DNA of 64,000 nucleotides from CAXRDE01 sp964229355 (GCA_964229355.1 CAXRDE010000012.1:62001-126000), one strand, 5' to 3'. Shown: positions 7,274-16,489, numbered from the stretch's first letter. Notes: a model not told the origin generated them from the sequence alone. A program made the numbers and translations.

Positions 7274-10200
7274 TTAACCCTCACAGTTTGACATATTATC
7301 GCCATGAAAGCACAGGGGGTTTATCACGGTTTGTGGGAGGGGCTCAGGCTGTCCCATCAGCACCCCACTCGCCAGATAAGTACCTACAGCAGTATCCAGG
7401 TCATACACGGTTCCCACAATCTGCGTGTCGGGTAGGTTTGTATCACCAGCCTGTACCCAACGCCCCTGATACTGAAGCCAATGGTTGGCCGTCACCACCT
7501 GACCCGGTGCTAGCACTTTACCCGGCAAACGGGGCAGCACCGTGTCTTTTTGGTACACCGTGGTAATGTGAGTCAACACCCGCTGACCGGCCACCTGGGT
7601 CCACACCACGTCACCTGGTTTAAGGGTTTCAACGGCGCGGGGTCCAGAAGGGGTGTCGATCAAGGTTCCCGGTGCCAGACATTTGTTATGCACCAGCAGG
7701 TCATTGGCGAAATAGTTGCCCGAACTGGTTTTGAGGTTATACACCACAGCGGTTTCACTGCTTTCACGCACAATACCCATCACGGTGTTTTCACGAAAAC
7801 GCCCATCACGACGATCTATTTGCAGCAGAGTCATGCCAGGTTTTAGAGCATCCACGTTGATCCATCCGGCCTCACGGGTGTACACTGGATGATTGGCCGT
7901 CACGCGTAACGTATCTCCATCCAGGGCCTGCACCTGATACAACACATTGGGTTGACGGTGGGTCAATACGCCCTCAATAGTAGCCGTCACCACCTGACCG
8001 GTGTTCTCATCCCACCCCTGAATCACATCACCTCGCTTAAGCGTTTCAATAGGCTGACGCTGCCCGTTGGATAGGGTTACGTCGGTACCCGGCGCGACAC
8101 AGAAACCGCCGGTCGTGGTCATGTATTCCTGTGCATACACATCAGGTCGAGCAACACTACTCACCCGTACATAGTGAGAAGCATAACTCCCTGGAGCTGT
8201 GTAAATCGCCTTCGAGCCATTGACCATTAAACTGCCCAAAGGCCCCCGGCAGTAGAGTTCAGAATCCCCACAGGTGCTGGGATCTTGTCGTACCACCTCC
8301 CATTTAAGGCGAGTGTCTTCTAAACCTTCGACTTCAGCCACCAGTTCTACCTTGCCCCCAAAATTCAAGTAGCTTTCACTGTGTTCATCAGTGAGCAATT
8401 TGGAGGTCAGGATAATTTTAGCCTGATCTTCTATCACAGGGGGCCACTGGTGCCCAAACGCATCACTCACGGTCACCAAAAATTCAGGTGGGCTCACATG
8501 ACCCTCTACTTTATTTTTCAGAGTATAGCGTTGCTCACGCTGTCCCCATGCCACCGGAATATTGCGTTCAATCAATTCCCACCTGCGCCCATAGTCTTTG
8601 TAGTAAAGGTTAAATCCTTTGATCAGATCACGGGGAATATTGCCCAGGCTGTCTAAGCGCCAGTACACAAAACGATCACTTGAATCACTGATAACGGGGG
8701 GGCGTAACAGGTAGTAACGCACATCGACCTGGGCCTTACTGGCCGGTGAACCATTGATAAACAATTGGTTGAGTTGCTTCTGGGCCTGATCACGGCCCAC
8801 ATGAGCCACCGTATTGGCCTGACCAATGATCGATTGAATGCCGTGGCGTTCCAAGGGCTGCCAGTTGAGGTAGTCAGCGTTTTTGTCTGACTCATCGGTA
8901 TAGCTGAGGCTCTTTAATAGGGTTCCCTGGGTTTTGCGGGCATCTATCACCAGTAAGGCATCATCGCTATTGGCAAAATTCATCCAGGCCCACAGACTGG
9001 TAAGCGGCGGCAGGGTATGACTAAGGGTAAAGTAAGTTTTGCTATTGTTCAATTGGTTATTGGGCGTCATTTTTGAAGCCGCAGCCTGGGCCATTTGCCC
9101 ACGCACAAACCCATGAAACTTAGCCGTGTCTTCTGGACGGGTCATAATAGCTATCAAATACGCTTCGTAAGCGTCTCCCAGACTATCACCCGTTTTCGCA
9201 GCCCGGATGGCATCAGAAAGCGCCGTCCAATCATTCCCACCACTGCGCCGTAAAGCCTCACCAATCAGGGTGTTCCCGTACTTTTGACTCAACCAATCAA
9301 AGAAATGACCACTGGCATACATGCTATTGCTGTTGTTTTCATTTAAAGGGACAGAAAGGTAAGCCGACGCGGCATCCCCAAAGAAACGGGCTTTGGCTGC
9401 ATCGTCAAGAGAAGATACGGTAGCGGCATAATAGTTGGCGGTGGCCTCAATAAAAGAACGATTTTGACGACCTGTCCACAGGCCCTGAATGCCGTAATAT
9501 TGCCCCTGAAACACATGTACCAGCTCATGAGCAGCAGTCACCTTAAGATCTTGCACCGTTTTTATTAGGCTATTGGATAAATACAGTGGCCCACCCAGAT
9601 CACTATTGCCTGCAGCAACCCCTGTATTTTGCACATATACATCCTGTACGTCCAGCGCCGAAAAGACGTGGCCTTTGTTGTGCGAGACCGCTAACAGGGC
9701 CGTATAGACTTCGTTTAAAACCGCGTCTAAATCTTCAATAAAATCAGGCACTTCAGCATGATCCGAAAGCCCCTGATGTCCCCACTGGGCATCGGTAAAG
9801 ATCTTATGCTTACTCCCCAAATGCGAAGGGTAATAGTGAATCCGGAAATGAGAACCCTCACGCTGGGCTGTTAATACATTGCTAAAAAGGGCACTTTGTA
9901 CCCGATACTTGCGGGGCTTTGCCAGTTGCTGGGTTTGAAAACCCGCCCCCGGTGCCACCAGCGAATCTGAGAAGTACAAAAGACGTTGATCGGCATCGTA
10001 TTCGGGAAAAGCACCACTGGGCACCCAGCTCTGGGTCGCCTCATCAAAGTACTCCGGCCGCAATTGAAAAGGCTTAAAGTCTGCGGGCAAATGTTGAGCC
10101 GCAATGGGCAAAGCAATCAAGAGATCACCACCGTTATAGTCCTCAGGGGGACTAATCTGATAAGTAGCAGATACCACCCGGCTATCGGTCTCTTCATTGT

Positions 10201-10390
10201 CTTGACCACTATCGTCGCTCAGTCGCTGCAGTTGCGCCAGAGGCATCGTACTGTCTGAAGGGGTGGTCTGCTCTATCCCAGGAGGCCCAATTAAATCTAA
10301 AATATCGTTCCAGCCACAGCCCGTAAGACCGAACAGACTCAGACTGAGCCCCAGATGCAGTAAAGGTTTGGTTATGCGTTTTTGATTCAT
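7274..10390 (-). CDS. Zincin-like lipoprotein with two C-terminal Hint (intein-like) domains
   Basis: 1038 aa. The signal peptide ends in lipobox LTGC with Cys25, so it should be a lipid-anchored envelope protein. Residues ~180-420 contain HELVH (288-292) and a downstream Glu315 in FIEATANYY, the HExxH...E layout of gluzincin-type metallopeptidases. The middle is beta-rich. Cys764 (CVAPGTDVTL) opens a Hint domain with a TANH block B (831-834) that ends in LLVHN (His901-Asn902). Directly after, Cys904 (CLAPGTLID) opens a second Hint domain with TANH at 967-970, but no terminal His-Asn. Hint domains self-cleave at Cys/Asn, which suggests processing or release of the tail. Catalytic competence of either part is inferred from motifs only. 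Confidence 0.8.
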   Translation of the reverse strand: MNQKRITKPLLHLGLSLSLFGLTGCGWNDILDLIGPPGIEQTTPSDSTMPLAQLQRLSDDSGQDNEETDSRVVSATYQISPPEDYNGGDLLIALPIAAQHLPADFKPFQLRPEYFDEATQSWVPSGAFPEYDADQRLLYFSDSLVAPGAGFQTQQLAKPRKYRVQSALFSNVLTAQREGSHFRIHYYPSHLGSKHKIFTDAQWGHQGLSDHAEVPDFIEDLDAVLNEVYTALLAVSHNKGHVFSALDVQDVYVQNTGVAAGNSDLGGPLYLSNSLIKTVQDLKVTAAHELVHVFQGQYYGIQGLWTGRQNRSFIEATANYYAATVSSLDDAAKARFFGDAASAYLSVPLNENNSNSMYASGHFFDWLSQKYGNTLIGEALRRSGGNDWTALSDAIRAAKTGDSLGDAYEAYLIAIMTRPEDTAKFHGFVRGQMAQAAASKMTPNNQLNNSKTYFTLSHTLPPLTSLWAWMNFANSDDALLVIDARKTQGTLLKSLSYTDESDKNADYLNWQPLERHGIQSIIGQANTVAHVGRDQAQKQLNQLFINGSPASKAQVDVRYYLLRPPVISDSSDRFVYWRLDSLGNIPRDLIKGFNLYYKDYGRRWELIERNIPVAWGQREQRYTLKNKVEGHVSPPEFLVTVSDAFGHQWPPVIEDQAKIILTSKLLTDEHSESYLNFGGKVELVAEVEGLEDTRLKWEVVRQDPSTCGDSELYCRGPLGSLMVNGSKAIYTAPGSYASHYVRVSSVARPDVYAQEYMTTTGGFCVAPGTDVTLSNGQRQPIETLKRGDVIQGWDENTGQVVTATIEGVLTHRQPNVLYQVQALDGDTLRVTANHPVYTREAGWINVDALKPGMTLLQIDRRDGRFRENTVMGIVRESSETAVVYNLKTSSGNYFANDLLVHNKCLAPGTLIDTPSGPRAVETLKPGDVVWTQVAGQRVLTHITTVYQKDTVLPRLPGKVLAPGQVVTANHWLQYQGRWVQAGDTNLPDTQIVGTVYDLDTAVGTYLASGVLMGQPEPLPQTVINPLCFHGDNMSNCEG

Positions 10391-10597
10391 TGAAGCGAGC
10401 CCATCCTGTGTTTACTTTGTTCACAACACTTACAGAGATGCATCATACCGGTCATGGTATATTCAACACATGATATGCATCAAGCGGATCATTGTTTTGG
10501 GTGAATGTATAGGGTTCAATGAGGTGGAGCGGGTTTGGTGTAAAATGAGGTGCTGACCTGAACCCATCTCGGAAGTTAATACCAGGAGAAAAAAGCA

Positions 10598-11120
10598 ATG
10601 CACCTGCCCAGCAATTATCCAAACCTTCTCCATGAACTGAAACAAAAAATTCAACGTGCCCAAACTCAGACCAAATCTGGTTGGGGCAGTAAAGTCATCC
10701 AACAACTAGCCAAAGACCTTAAAAAAGCATTTCCAGATCAAAAAGACTTCTCGAAGTGCAACCTTAAGTATATGCGTCACTTTGCCGAAAAACATCCTGA
10801 ACGCCAGTTTGTACAAGAGGTACTTGCACAAACCCCTTGGTATCACAACATCACGATTATGGAAAAAGTCAAAGACCTCGAAACTCGCACATGGCCCAGA
10901 CTAATTTTGAGCGCACCCTGCCCACAGCCCAGTCTGATTTGGCTCAACAACTGCTTAACGGTTCATATAGTTTTGATTTTTTAACCCTTACTAACGATGC
11001 CCGCGAACAAGAGTTATAGCATGGATTAATCGAACTTAGCGCTGGCATTGCATATGTCGACAGGTAAAGCTCGAAGTAGGTGACCGTGATTTTCATACTG
11101 GTAGTCTCTCTTATTAAGAG
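10598..11120 (+). pseudogene. Decayed YhcG-type (DUF1016) PD-(D/E)XK nuclease gene
   Basis: The first frame (10598 on) matches the N-terminus of DUF1016 proteins: an ELKQKIQRAQ start, GWGSKVIQQLAKDL, NLKYMRHFAE and TPWYHNITIMEKVKD. Segments usually found between RAQTQ and GWGSK, and after KVKD, are missing. The protein continues in another frame with NFERTLPTAQSDLAQQLL and FDFLTL up to a stop at 11019. After that stop come HGLIELSAGIAYVDR and, in yet another frame, KLEVGDRDFHTGSL, which match the nuclease core. At least two deletions, one or more frameshifts and a stop make it non-functional. It would have been about 330-350 aa. Confidence 0.82.
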
Positions 11121-11435
11121 ATATGCAACAGACTCCAAGCATAATATTTTGATATTTACAACCGAAATTTACTCACCAGAGTTTGGACTTATGACGCCAC
11201 AAAAGGTTATTTTTCTCAGTGAAAAATGATCAAAGATTCATCTTAAATTTAGGGCTTTTACCGTCCTGATCATGGGTTCCAGATGACTAATACCATAGTG
11301 ATATGAAACACAAAACAGTAACTTGCTTTGAGTAACCTCATGTGGTTCAATAATATTGTGATAATCACCAGTAATTATTCATGCACAATTTTCATAATAA
11401 ATAAAAACATTTTAAAATCACAAAAGGAATTGACC
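11121..11435. other. AT-rich non-coding stretch
   Basis: I see no gene between the end of the nuclease remnant and the TPR lipoprotein. The sequence is AT-rich with many stops in all frames. The last 30 bases are the leader with an AAAAGGAA ribosome-binding site. No clear repeat or terminator was found. Confidence 0.5.
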
Positions 11436-12422
11436 ATGATAAAAATCATCGCCTCACTAAGCATCACCTTACTAACTTTTTCTAGTTGCTCCTCTTATAG
11501 AAAATACTATCAAAGACCAATATCCAGCTATAGTGACTACAACATAAGACATTATACAATAAGAGAACCTTTATTAACGTCTGTAGAACGACCAGAAGAC
11601 GCTAGCAAAAGGTATGGAAAAACAAAAGTCGTCAACATAGTATCAAACAACGATACAGAAAACAATGGGTACATGTCAAACTTTAGTGATGAATTAATCA
11701 AAATAAACTTTGTTGTCTTTTCAAACAAACTAGAACTAGAATTAGAAAATGTTAGTTCTCATACAATAATTATCCCCTGGGATAAAGCCGCAATTGTAGA
11801 TAGTGATTCTCAATCTCTAAGGATAAGCATTGGAAATATCTCCTTTCAGACGAAGAACCTACCGCAAAAACCTAGTGTTATTCCAAAAAAAGGCAAGTTA
11901 AAAGAAATGGTAGTAGCTACCGATAAACTAAAATATTATGAAAACTTGTCTAATCCCGTTGTAATAGGTTCTTTTATTGACTTATATCAAGATCATGATA
12001 GTGAAAATCAAGCTAAAGCTTATGCAGAGAAATACTCATCAATTGACAGTGATTTTCGCTTACTACTACCCATTGAGGTAAAAGGTGTTTTGTTAGATTA
12101 TATATTTACTTTTAAAACAAACAAAATAAAACCAATAACATTAAAAACAGATAATTTAGATAATATAAGCTATAAAAAAGAGCTACTTCATGACTTACAG
12201 ATACATGCTGATACAGCTAAAAAAGCGATGGTAGATAAAAAATACGATGAAGCCATTGATAATTTATCTAGCGCATTAGATTTAGTTCCTGAAGACTCTA
12301 ACTACTGGTATATGAGAGGAGAAGCTTATATCGGTGCAAATCAATGTGAAAAGGCCGCATTGGATTTTAAGAAGGCATGCCAGTTGGGTCACGAAGAGTC
12401 TTGCAATAAAGAGTGTAGCTAA
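11436..12422 (+). CDS. AT-rich TPR-containing lipoprotein
   Basis: 328 aa from the ATG at 11436, which follows AAAAGGAATTGACC. An upstream in-frame start at 11328 lacks this signal and would bury the signal peptide. The signal peptide ends in lipobox FSSC (Cys18). The middle (about 60-260) is unrecognised and Asn/Lys-rich. The C-terminal ~70 residues form one to two tetratricopeptide repeats (AKKAMVDKKYDEAIDNLSSA, then WYMRGEAYIGANQCEKA), a protein-binding scaffold. Its base composition and AAA/AAT-rich codon use differ sharply from the neighbouring genes, which suggests recent acquisition. It lies next to the YhcG remnant. Confidence 0.75.
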   Translation: MIKIIASLSITLLTFSSCSSYRKYYQRPISSYSDYNIRHYTIREPLLTSVERPEDASKRYGKTKVVNIVSNNDTENNGYMSNFSDELIKINFVVFSNKLELELENVSSHTIIIPWDKAAIVDSDSQSLRISIGNISFQTKNLPQKPSVIPKKGKLKEMVVATDKLKYYENLSNPVVIGSFIDLYQDHDSENQAKAYAEKYSSIDSDFRLLLPIEVKGVLLDYIFTFKTNKIKPITLKTDNLDNISYKKELLHDLQIHADTAKKAMVDKKYDEAIDNLSSALDLVPEDSNYWYMRGEAYIGANQCEKAALDFKKACQLGHEESCNKECS

Positions 12423-12459
12423 AAGCTCACAATAAAAAACAACTGTTATTTTAAATCTT

Positions 12460-12494
12460 TTTGACCCCTTGGAATGAAATACCGAGGGGTCAAA
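12460..12494. terminator. Hairpin after the TPR lipoprotein gene
   Basis: TTTGACCCCTTGG (12460-12472) pairs with CCGAGGGGTCAAA (12482-12494): 13 pairs including one G-T, with a 9-base loop. It begins 38 bases after the stop codon. No clean T-run follows on either strand, so it is a weak or factor-assisted terminator at best, or a processed-RNA end. Confidence 0.45.
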
Positions 12495-12612
12495 TTGTAC
12501 TCACCTCTTACAAATACAAAAACGCACTAGAAGTTTTAAGCTAGATGATATCTGGCCCAGGAGTAAGAGACATCTTACTTTGTATTTCTTGAGCAGGCCT
12601 TATAATCAAAGT

Positions 12613-13278
12613 ATGAAACCCAATTACACCCTCCACGATGATCTTTACCTTCAGGCCCGACAGGCGGGCTGGCAGGGGTGGGGTGGCAACCAGCGCCTGG
12701 AAGAAGCGGTGCTGGTAACACGCTTTTTTGCTTTAGAAAACATGCCCACTCAGGGTCAACTGCTAGAATTGGGCTGCGGTGAAGGCCATCATTGCCGAGC
12801 CTTTGCCGAAAAAGGCTTCACGGTCACGGGCTTAGATATTTCCCCCACCGCCATTGCCTGGGCCCAGGAAAAAGCGGAACAGACAGGTATTCCGGGTGAT
12901 TTTCGGGTGGCAGATTTGACCCAAACCCGCTGGGCTCAGTCCGAACGCTATGCGGTTATTATTGATGGCAATTGCCTGCATTGCATTATCGGTGAGGACC
13001 GTCTCAAGCTCTTAAAACAGGTTTATCAGGCCCTTGAACCCGGAGGCATTTTCTTTGTAAGTAGCCTCTGTGCCCAGGTCACCACAAGCTACACCACCTT
13101 AAGAGAAGGCTTGCCTTATCGGCATATTGCCGCACCCCAGGATCTACTGGCAGAACTAACACAAGCGGGATTCACCCTGCTGCATTCGCAAATCTACCCA
13201 CGCTCAGAGACAAACCACATCACAGTACACGCCCAAAAGTCAGACTCTCTGTCATTTTTGAATCCTGTCTTCGCTTAG
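12613..13278 (+). CDS. Class I SAM-dependent methyltransferase
   Basis: 221 aa, using the ATG at 12613. The Rossmann-type core has motif I LLELGCGEGHHCRAFAE (about 55-70), the acidic end of strand 2 at VTGLDISP, an ADLT post-motif, and IDGNCLHCI where motif II would lie. This resembles the small-molecule methyltransferase family that includes TehB- and thiopurine-type enzymes, but the substrate is not evident. A TATAAT box at 12601-12606 lies so close to the ATG that the transcript may be nearly leaderless. An upstream TTG (12580) is possible but overlaps this box. Confidence 0.82.
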   Translation: MKPNYTLHDDLYLQARQAGWQGWGGNQRLEEAVLVTRFFALENMPTQGQLLELGCGEGHHCRAFAEKGFTVTGLDISPTAIAWAQEKAEQTGIPGDFRVADLTQTRWAQSERYAVIIDGNCLHCIIGEDRLKLLKQVYQALEPGGIFFVSSLCAQVTTSYTTLREGLPYRHIAAPQDLLAELTQAGFTLLHSQIYPRSETNHITVHAQKSDSLSFLNPVFA

Positions 13279-13571
13279 ACATCCCCATGAGAACTGAAGT
13301 AAGAAACACGCCAGGTGTCACCCAGTTCCGTTTGTAATGCCTGCCAAAGCGCAACACCTTCGTTCTCCAGAGCCTGTTCACGTTCTGGTGTATGGTAAGA
13401 GTTCAGGGGATCATCCCGGTTCAAGAGTGCGTCGTAGCCCTCTGACCAGGCCTGCAGGCGTGTCTTTAACCCCCTTGAAAGTGGGAGCGTTTCAGGATCT
13501 AGATTATCTCCGGCATCCTGATCCCACAGGGGCCAGCAATCGTAATCCAACATCAGCTTAAGCTGCTTCAT
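13275..13571 (-). CDS. Hypothetical acidic protein (98 aa)
   Basis: I do not recognise this protein. The start was set at 13571 because that ATG overlaps the MAPEG stop as ATGA, typical of translational coupling; a longer upstream reading is possible. The sequence begins MKQLKLMLDYDCWPLW and is rich in Trp, Asp and Leu with no signal peptide. A DYDCWP(L)W core followed by an amphipathic helix (LKTRLQAWSEGYDALLNRDDP) suggests a compact cytoplasmic fold. It converges on the methyltransferase with a 4-base overlap. Confidence 0.6.
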   Translation of the reverse strand: MKQLKLMLDYDCWPLWDQDAGDNLDPETLPLSRGLKTRLQAWSEGYDALLNRDDPLNSYHTPEREQALENEGVALWQALQTELGDTWRVSYFSSHGDV

Positions 13572-13987
13572 ACCATCAGCCAGAACAAATGCCCACACAG
13601 CACAAAATCAACCGCGATACCGACCAGATACAAACGGTTGCGATGAGGCTGTCGCGGCCGCAGGTAAAAATAGCTGTGGCCACACCGGGCGAGCACAAAG
13701 ACAGCAGCGTAAATCGCCAGGGGCATTGGCGGCCCGTTTAACTGCATATAGGCAAGCATCAAAAACAAAAAGATGGGGATATTTTCGAGGTCATTGCGCA
13801 AGGTGTTTTGTGCCCGCTCCACAATCGGCAGTTCGGCAGTTGCAGGAACCTGTTTAACAAAGTAAGCGGCATCTTCAGGACGCACCATCACCCCGCTTTG
13901 CATGCGATTGATACCCTGTACGCCAGCAATCACAAACATTTTTAAAAACAAAGCCATAACCGTTAACGCAAAAACGATTTCATTCAT
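13568..13987 (-). CDS. MAPEG-family membrane protein
   Basis: 139 aa with four predicted membrane helices (about 5-22, 68-85, 90-105, 120-138). The signature of the microsomal glutathione transferase/MAPEG superfamily, ER-x-x-N(T)-x-N-x-x-EN-x-P, is visible as VERAQNTLRNDLENIPIF (about 55-72). Bacterial members may conjugate glutathione or reduce lipid peroxides, but the substrate here is unknown. An AAGGAG-type site (CAAAGGAGTCAAACC) precedes the ATG. The gene is translationally coupled to the 98-aa gene downstream. Confidence 0.82.
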   Translation of the reverse strand: MNEIVFALTVMALFLKMFVIAGVQGINRMQSGVMVRPEDAAYFVKQVPATAELPIVERAQNTLRNDLENIPIFLFLMLAYMQLNGPPMPLAIYAAVFVLARCGHSYFYLRPRQPHRNRLYLVGIAVDFVLCGHLFWLMV

Positions 13988-14155
13988 GGTTTGACTCCTT
14001 TGTATGCACCTATTTTAAGCGTCTTTGAGGTTAACAAACATTGACACGTATCAACGGCTTTCGGAAAAGACATATTGTACAGTCCTGATGTTCTATGCAC
14101 AAAAATAGAGTAAGCTAGTCTCATGATAGCGATCAGCAAAGACAGGACGACCCTT

Positions 14156-15076
14156 ATGGAAAACCTTCAGCAAGAACTCAAAGCCCTGGGCCTCGACACA
14201 GTACAGACCCTGGCCTTAGCCATTCCCTTGTCAAACCAACAGGCTTACGCCATCGAAGTCACCGCCCAAAACAAATTGAAGGTTTGGCAGCATTTTAAAA
14301 ATCGCAAAAACGAGCTGGGATTCTACCCCGTGCTGACCGCCGCCTGGGGCCCCGAAAATAAGAATTGGCCTACCCAGGTCAATGCTGAGGACTTCTTCTC
14401 GCGCTTTTACTTTGCCGAAGAAACACCGGGTCAAGATCTTTCACCCGCAGCCGTGATTGCACGGGCCGCTCAGGCTGAAAGTGCAAGCGTACTGGCAGCG
14501 CACAACCGCATGTACTCTGAATACCTGGAAGACACTGTCCATACTTACACCGAAGCCTTTGCCCATGAATTTGGCGAACAGCCCGATGCGGCAGATATTC
14601 TGAAGGCCATGGCCAACGGGCAGATTCAAGACTATTTTGAATTGGGTCAATGGTGCTGGAACTGGGCTTTGAACACCCTGGGTCTCGAACGTTTAGCACA
14701 GTCCTCAAGCGCTTTTTTAGACGGCTACGAACCTCAGGATCAAACAGAATTATTGCTTCTCTTGCCCACCACCGTGAGTGAAGAGGTCATCGCTTATATA
14801 CACTGGTATGGTGCCTGCACCACCTCTACCGCAAAGGCTATGCATATGCTCAAAAGCTGGCGGCAGCGCTATGGCGCAGAGATTGTGGCCCATTATGGCA
14901 CCATGCTGCATTTAAAAGTCAACACCCAACCCACAGACCCCGCCGAAGCCTTTGCACTGGCCACCGAGCAAGAGGCTTTTGCGCCCTGCACCACAGTCTT
15001 GCCCGGTGCCACCCTCTGCGATTTAGCCATCGCCCTGATGCAACGCGAAAGCTGGTTTTTACATGAGCGTCCCTAA
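14156..15076 (+). CDS. Conserved hypothetical protein (306 aa)
   Basis: I do not recognise this protein. The ATG at 14156 has an AGGA site 8 bases upstream. An in-frame ATG at 14123 is the alternative. It is a soluble, mostly helical protein with no signal peptide. Notable features are QWCWNWALNTLGLERLAQ and an acidic first half. The stop overlaps the next gene by 14 bases, making a three-gene chain with the Clp-fold and GNAT genes. Confidence 0.6.
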   Translation: MENLQQELKALGLDTVQTLALAIPLSNQQAYAIEVTAQNKLKVWQHFKNRKNELGFYPVLTAAWGPENKNWPTQVNAEDFFSRFYFAEETPGQDLSPAAVIARAAQAESASVLAAHNRMYSEYLEDTVHTYTEAFAHEFGEQPDAADILKAMANGQIQDYFELGQWCWNWALNTLGLERLAQSSSAFLDGYEPQDQTELLLLLPTTVSEEVIAYIHWYGACTTSTAKAMHMLKSWRQRYGAEIVAHYGTMLHLKVNTQPTDPAEAFALATEQEAFAPCTTVLPGATLCDLAIALMQRESWFLHERP

Positions 15077-15926
15077 TTTATTACTGACAAGCCTGACCTG
15101 GCTTTGCATGAGTTCCTTGCTGATGGCGAGTCACGCTGCCGAGTCACCCACAAGCGATACATTGGCCCACATCAATGCAGACCCACCCCTGGTTAGCCGC
15201 AAGGGCGACACGCTCTATTACACAGGCAGTCTCAACGCAGCTGCCATCGATCGTATTGTGGCCCAATATCCCCCGACACGTCAGCTCCGGCGTCTGGTCA
15301 TTGACTCCACGGGTGGAGAGGTCAATATTGGCATGAAGTTTGGCCATTGGGTCCGCGATCTGCAGTTGGATGTGGAAGTCACCACCCTGTGTTTTTCTTC
15401 TTGCGCCAATTACATTTTTCCTGCAGGCCAGGCCAAAATTATCGGTCCCAAAGCCCTTGTGGGTTGGCATGGCAGCACGTTTCAACAGAATTTCATAACC
15501 CTTGCGTCCATGCGAGAAGAAATGCGCCCCAGCATGGAAGAAAGCTTCCTCCAACTCCCACCAGCAATAAAAAAAGACCTTGACTTTGAACGCTTTTTGA
15601 CACAACAGGCCACCACTTTTTTTGCCGACATGGAGGCATCGCGCCAGCACGAAGTTGCTCTTTACAAACGGCTGCAGATCACTTCAGATTTGGCCAATCT
15701 GAAAGAATATTGCCGCTTAAGCCCTGGCAACTACACCCTCACGCTCGCGGGCATGAAAAGCCTGGGGTTACAGCATGTCTCTGGCCCTGCGGATTATCCC
15801 CGGTCTGCCCTGGCATACCTCAATCAGCGGCCCAGCGAAAAAACACCGCCCTTGCCCCCCCTCGATATTTCGGTGATGCAAGGCTTGAATTGTCAGCTTC
15901 AGTCCGAAAGTCCGCAGACCTTATGA
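15063..15926 (+). CDS. Secreted Clp/crotonase-fold protein
   Basis: 287 aa with a signal peptide (hydrophobic about 6-22, likely cleavage after SHA). Residues ~75-150 resemble the ClpP-like fold seen in predicted periplasmic proteins: VIDSTGGEVNIGMKFGHWV, then VTTLCFSSCANYIFPAG, where the Ser before Cys-Ala is at the nucleophile position, and ALVGWHG with a candidate His. Similar proteins often show CxSAC around this Ser. A serine protease role is plausible but unproven. The stop overlaps the following GNAT ATG as ATGA. Confidence 0.6.
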   Translation: MSVPNLLLTSLTWLCMSSLLMASHAAESPTSDTLAHINADPPLVSRKGDTLYYTGSLNAAAIDRIVAQYPPTRQLRRLVIDSTGGEVNIGMKFGHWVRDLQLDVEVTTLCFSSCANYIFPAGQAKIIGPKALVGWHGSTFQQNFITLASMREEMRPSMEESFLQLPPAIKKDLDFERFLTQQATTFFADMEASRQHEVALYKRLQITSDLANLKEYCRLSPGNYTLTLAGMKSLGLQHVSGPADYPRSALAYLNQRPSEKTPPLPPLDISVMQGLNCQLQSESPQTL

Positions 15927-16489
15927 ACACCGCGCAACCTGATTTCTCGCAACTGGAGCGCCCCTTTTTTACCCGTTATGGTACCCGTACACGTTATCAG
16001 TTAATGCCCATCAGTGATCTTGAAGTGACCCCTCAACACCTGGCAGATATTCAAAGCATTTGCAGCGAACCCGAGGTGCACCGGTGGTTATTTGCTCCTG
16101 AAGCGTACACCCTTGAAAAGGCCAAAGGCTTTGTGGAATGGGGTCAAGAAGGATGGCGTGCGCAAAGCCACTTTGTGTTTCTGATGTTAGATCCCCAACA
16201 GCGCATTGCCGGAGCCATCGATATCAAATCCGCCGATTTAGCCGCCAGTGAAATCGGCTACTGGGTCAGTCAGGCTCATGCCGGTATTGCCTCGGCTACC
16301 CTTGCACAACTGATTCCCATCGCGACCCGAGCAGGGTATAAGGGCTTGTTTGCGCAAGTCAAGCCGGGCAACGAAAAGTCGGTTAGTGTGCTTACACGTA
16401 ACGGCTTTATAGTAGACAACACCTACAAAACCCAGGCTTATTACGATCGCGCCTATTACCGGCCCCTACCAGCAGCTTCATTTACATAA
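15923..16489 (+). CDS. GNAT-family N-acetyltransferase
   Basis: 188 aa. The ATG at 15923 overlaps the previous stop (ATGA). The fold of RimJ/RimL-type acetyltransferases is visible: a VHRWLFAPEAYTLEKAKGFV segment, RIAGAIDIKS, EIGYWVSQAHAGIASAT (the acetyl-CoA binding turn) and LFAQVKPGNEKSVSVLTRNGF, the usual N-x-x-S-x-x-V-L-x-x-x-G-F helix. It likely acetylates a protein N-terminus or an amine, with the target unknown. The 3' end overlaps the convergent HIRAN gene by 34 bases. Confidence 0.85.
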   Translation: MNTAQPDFSQLERPFFTRYGTRTRYQLMPISDLEVTPQHLADIQSICSEPEVHRWLFAPEAYTLEKAKGFVEWGQEGWRAQSHFVFLMLDPQQRIAGAIDIKSADLAASEIGYWVSQAHAGIASATLAQLIPIATRAGYKGLFAQVKPGNEKSVSVLTRNGFIVDNTYKTQAYYDRAYYRPLPAASFT

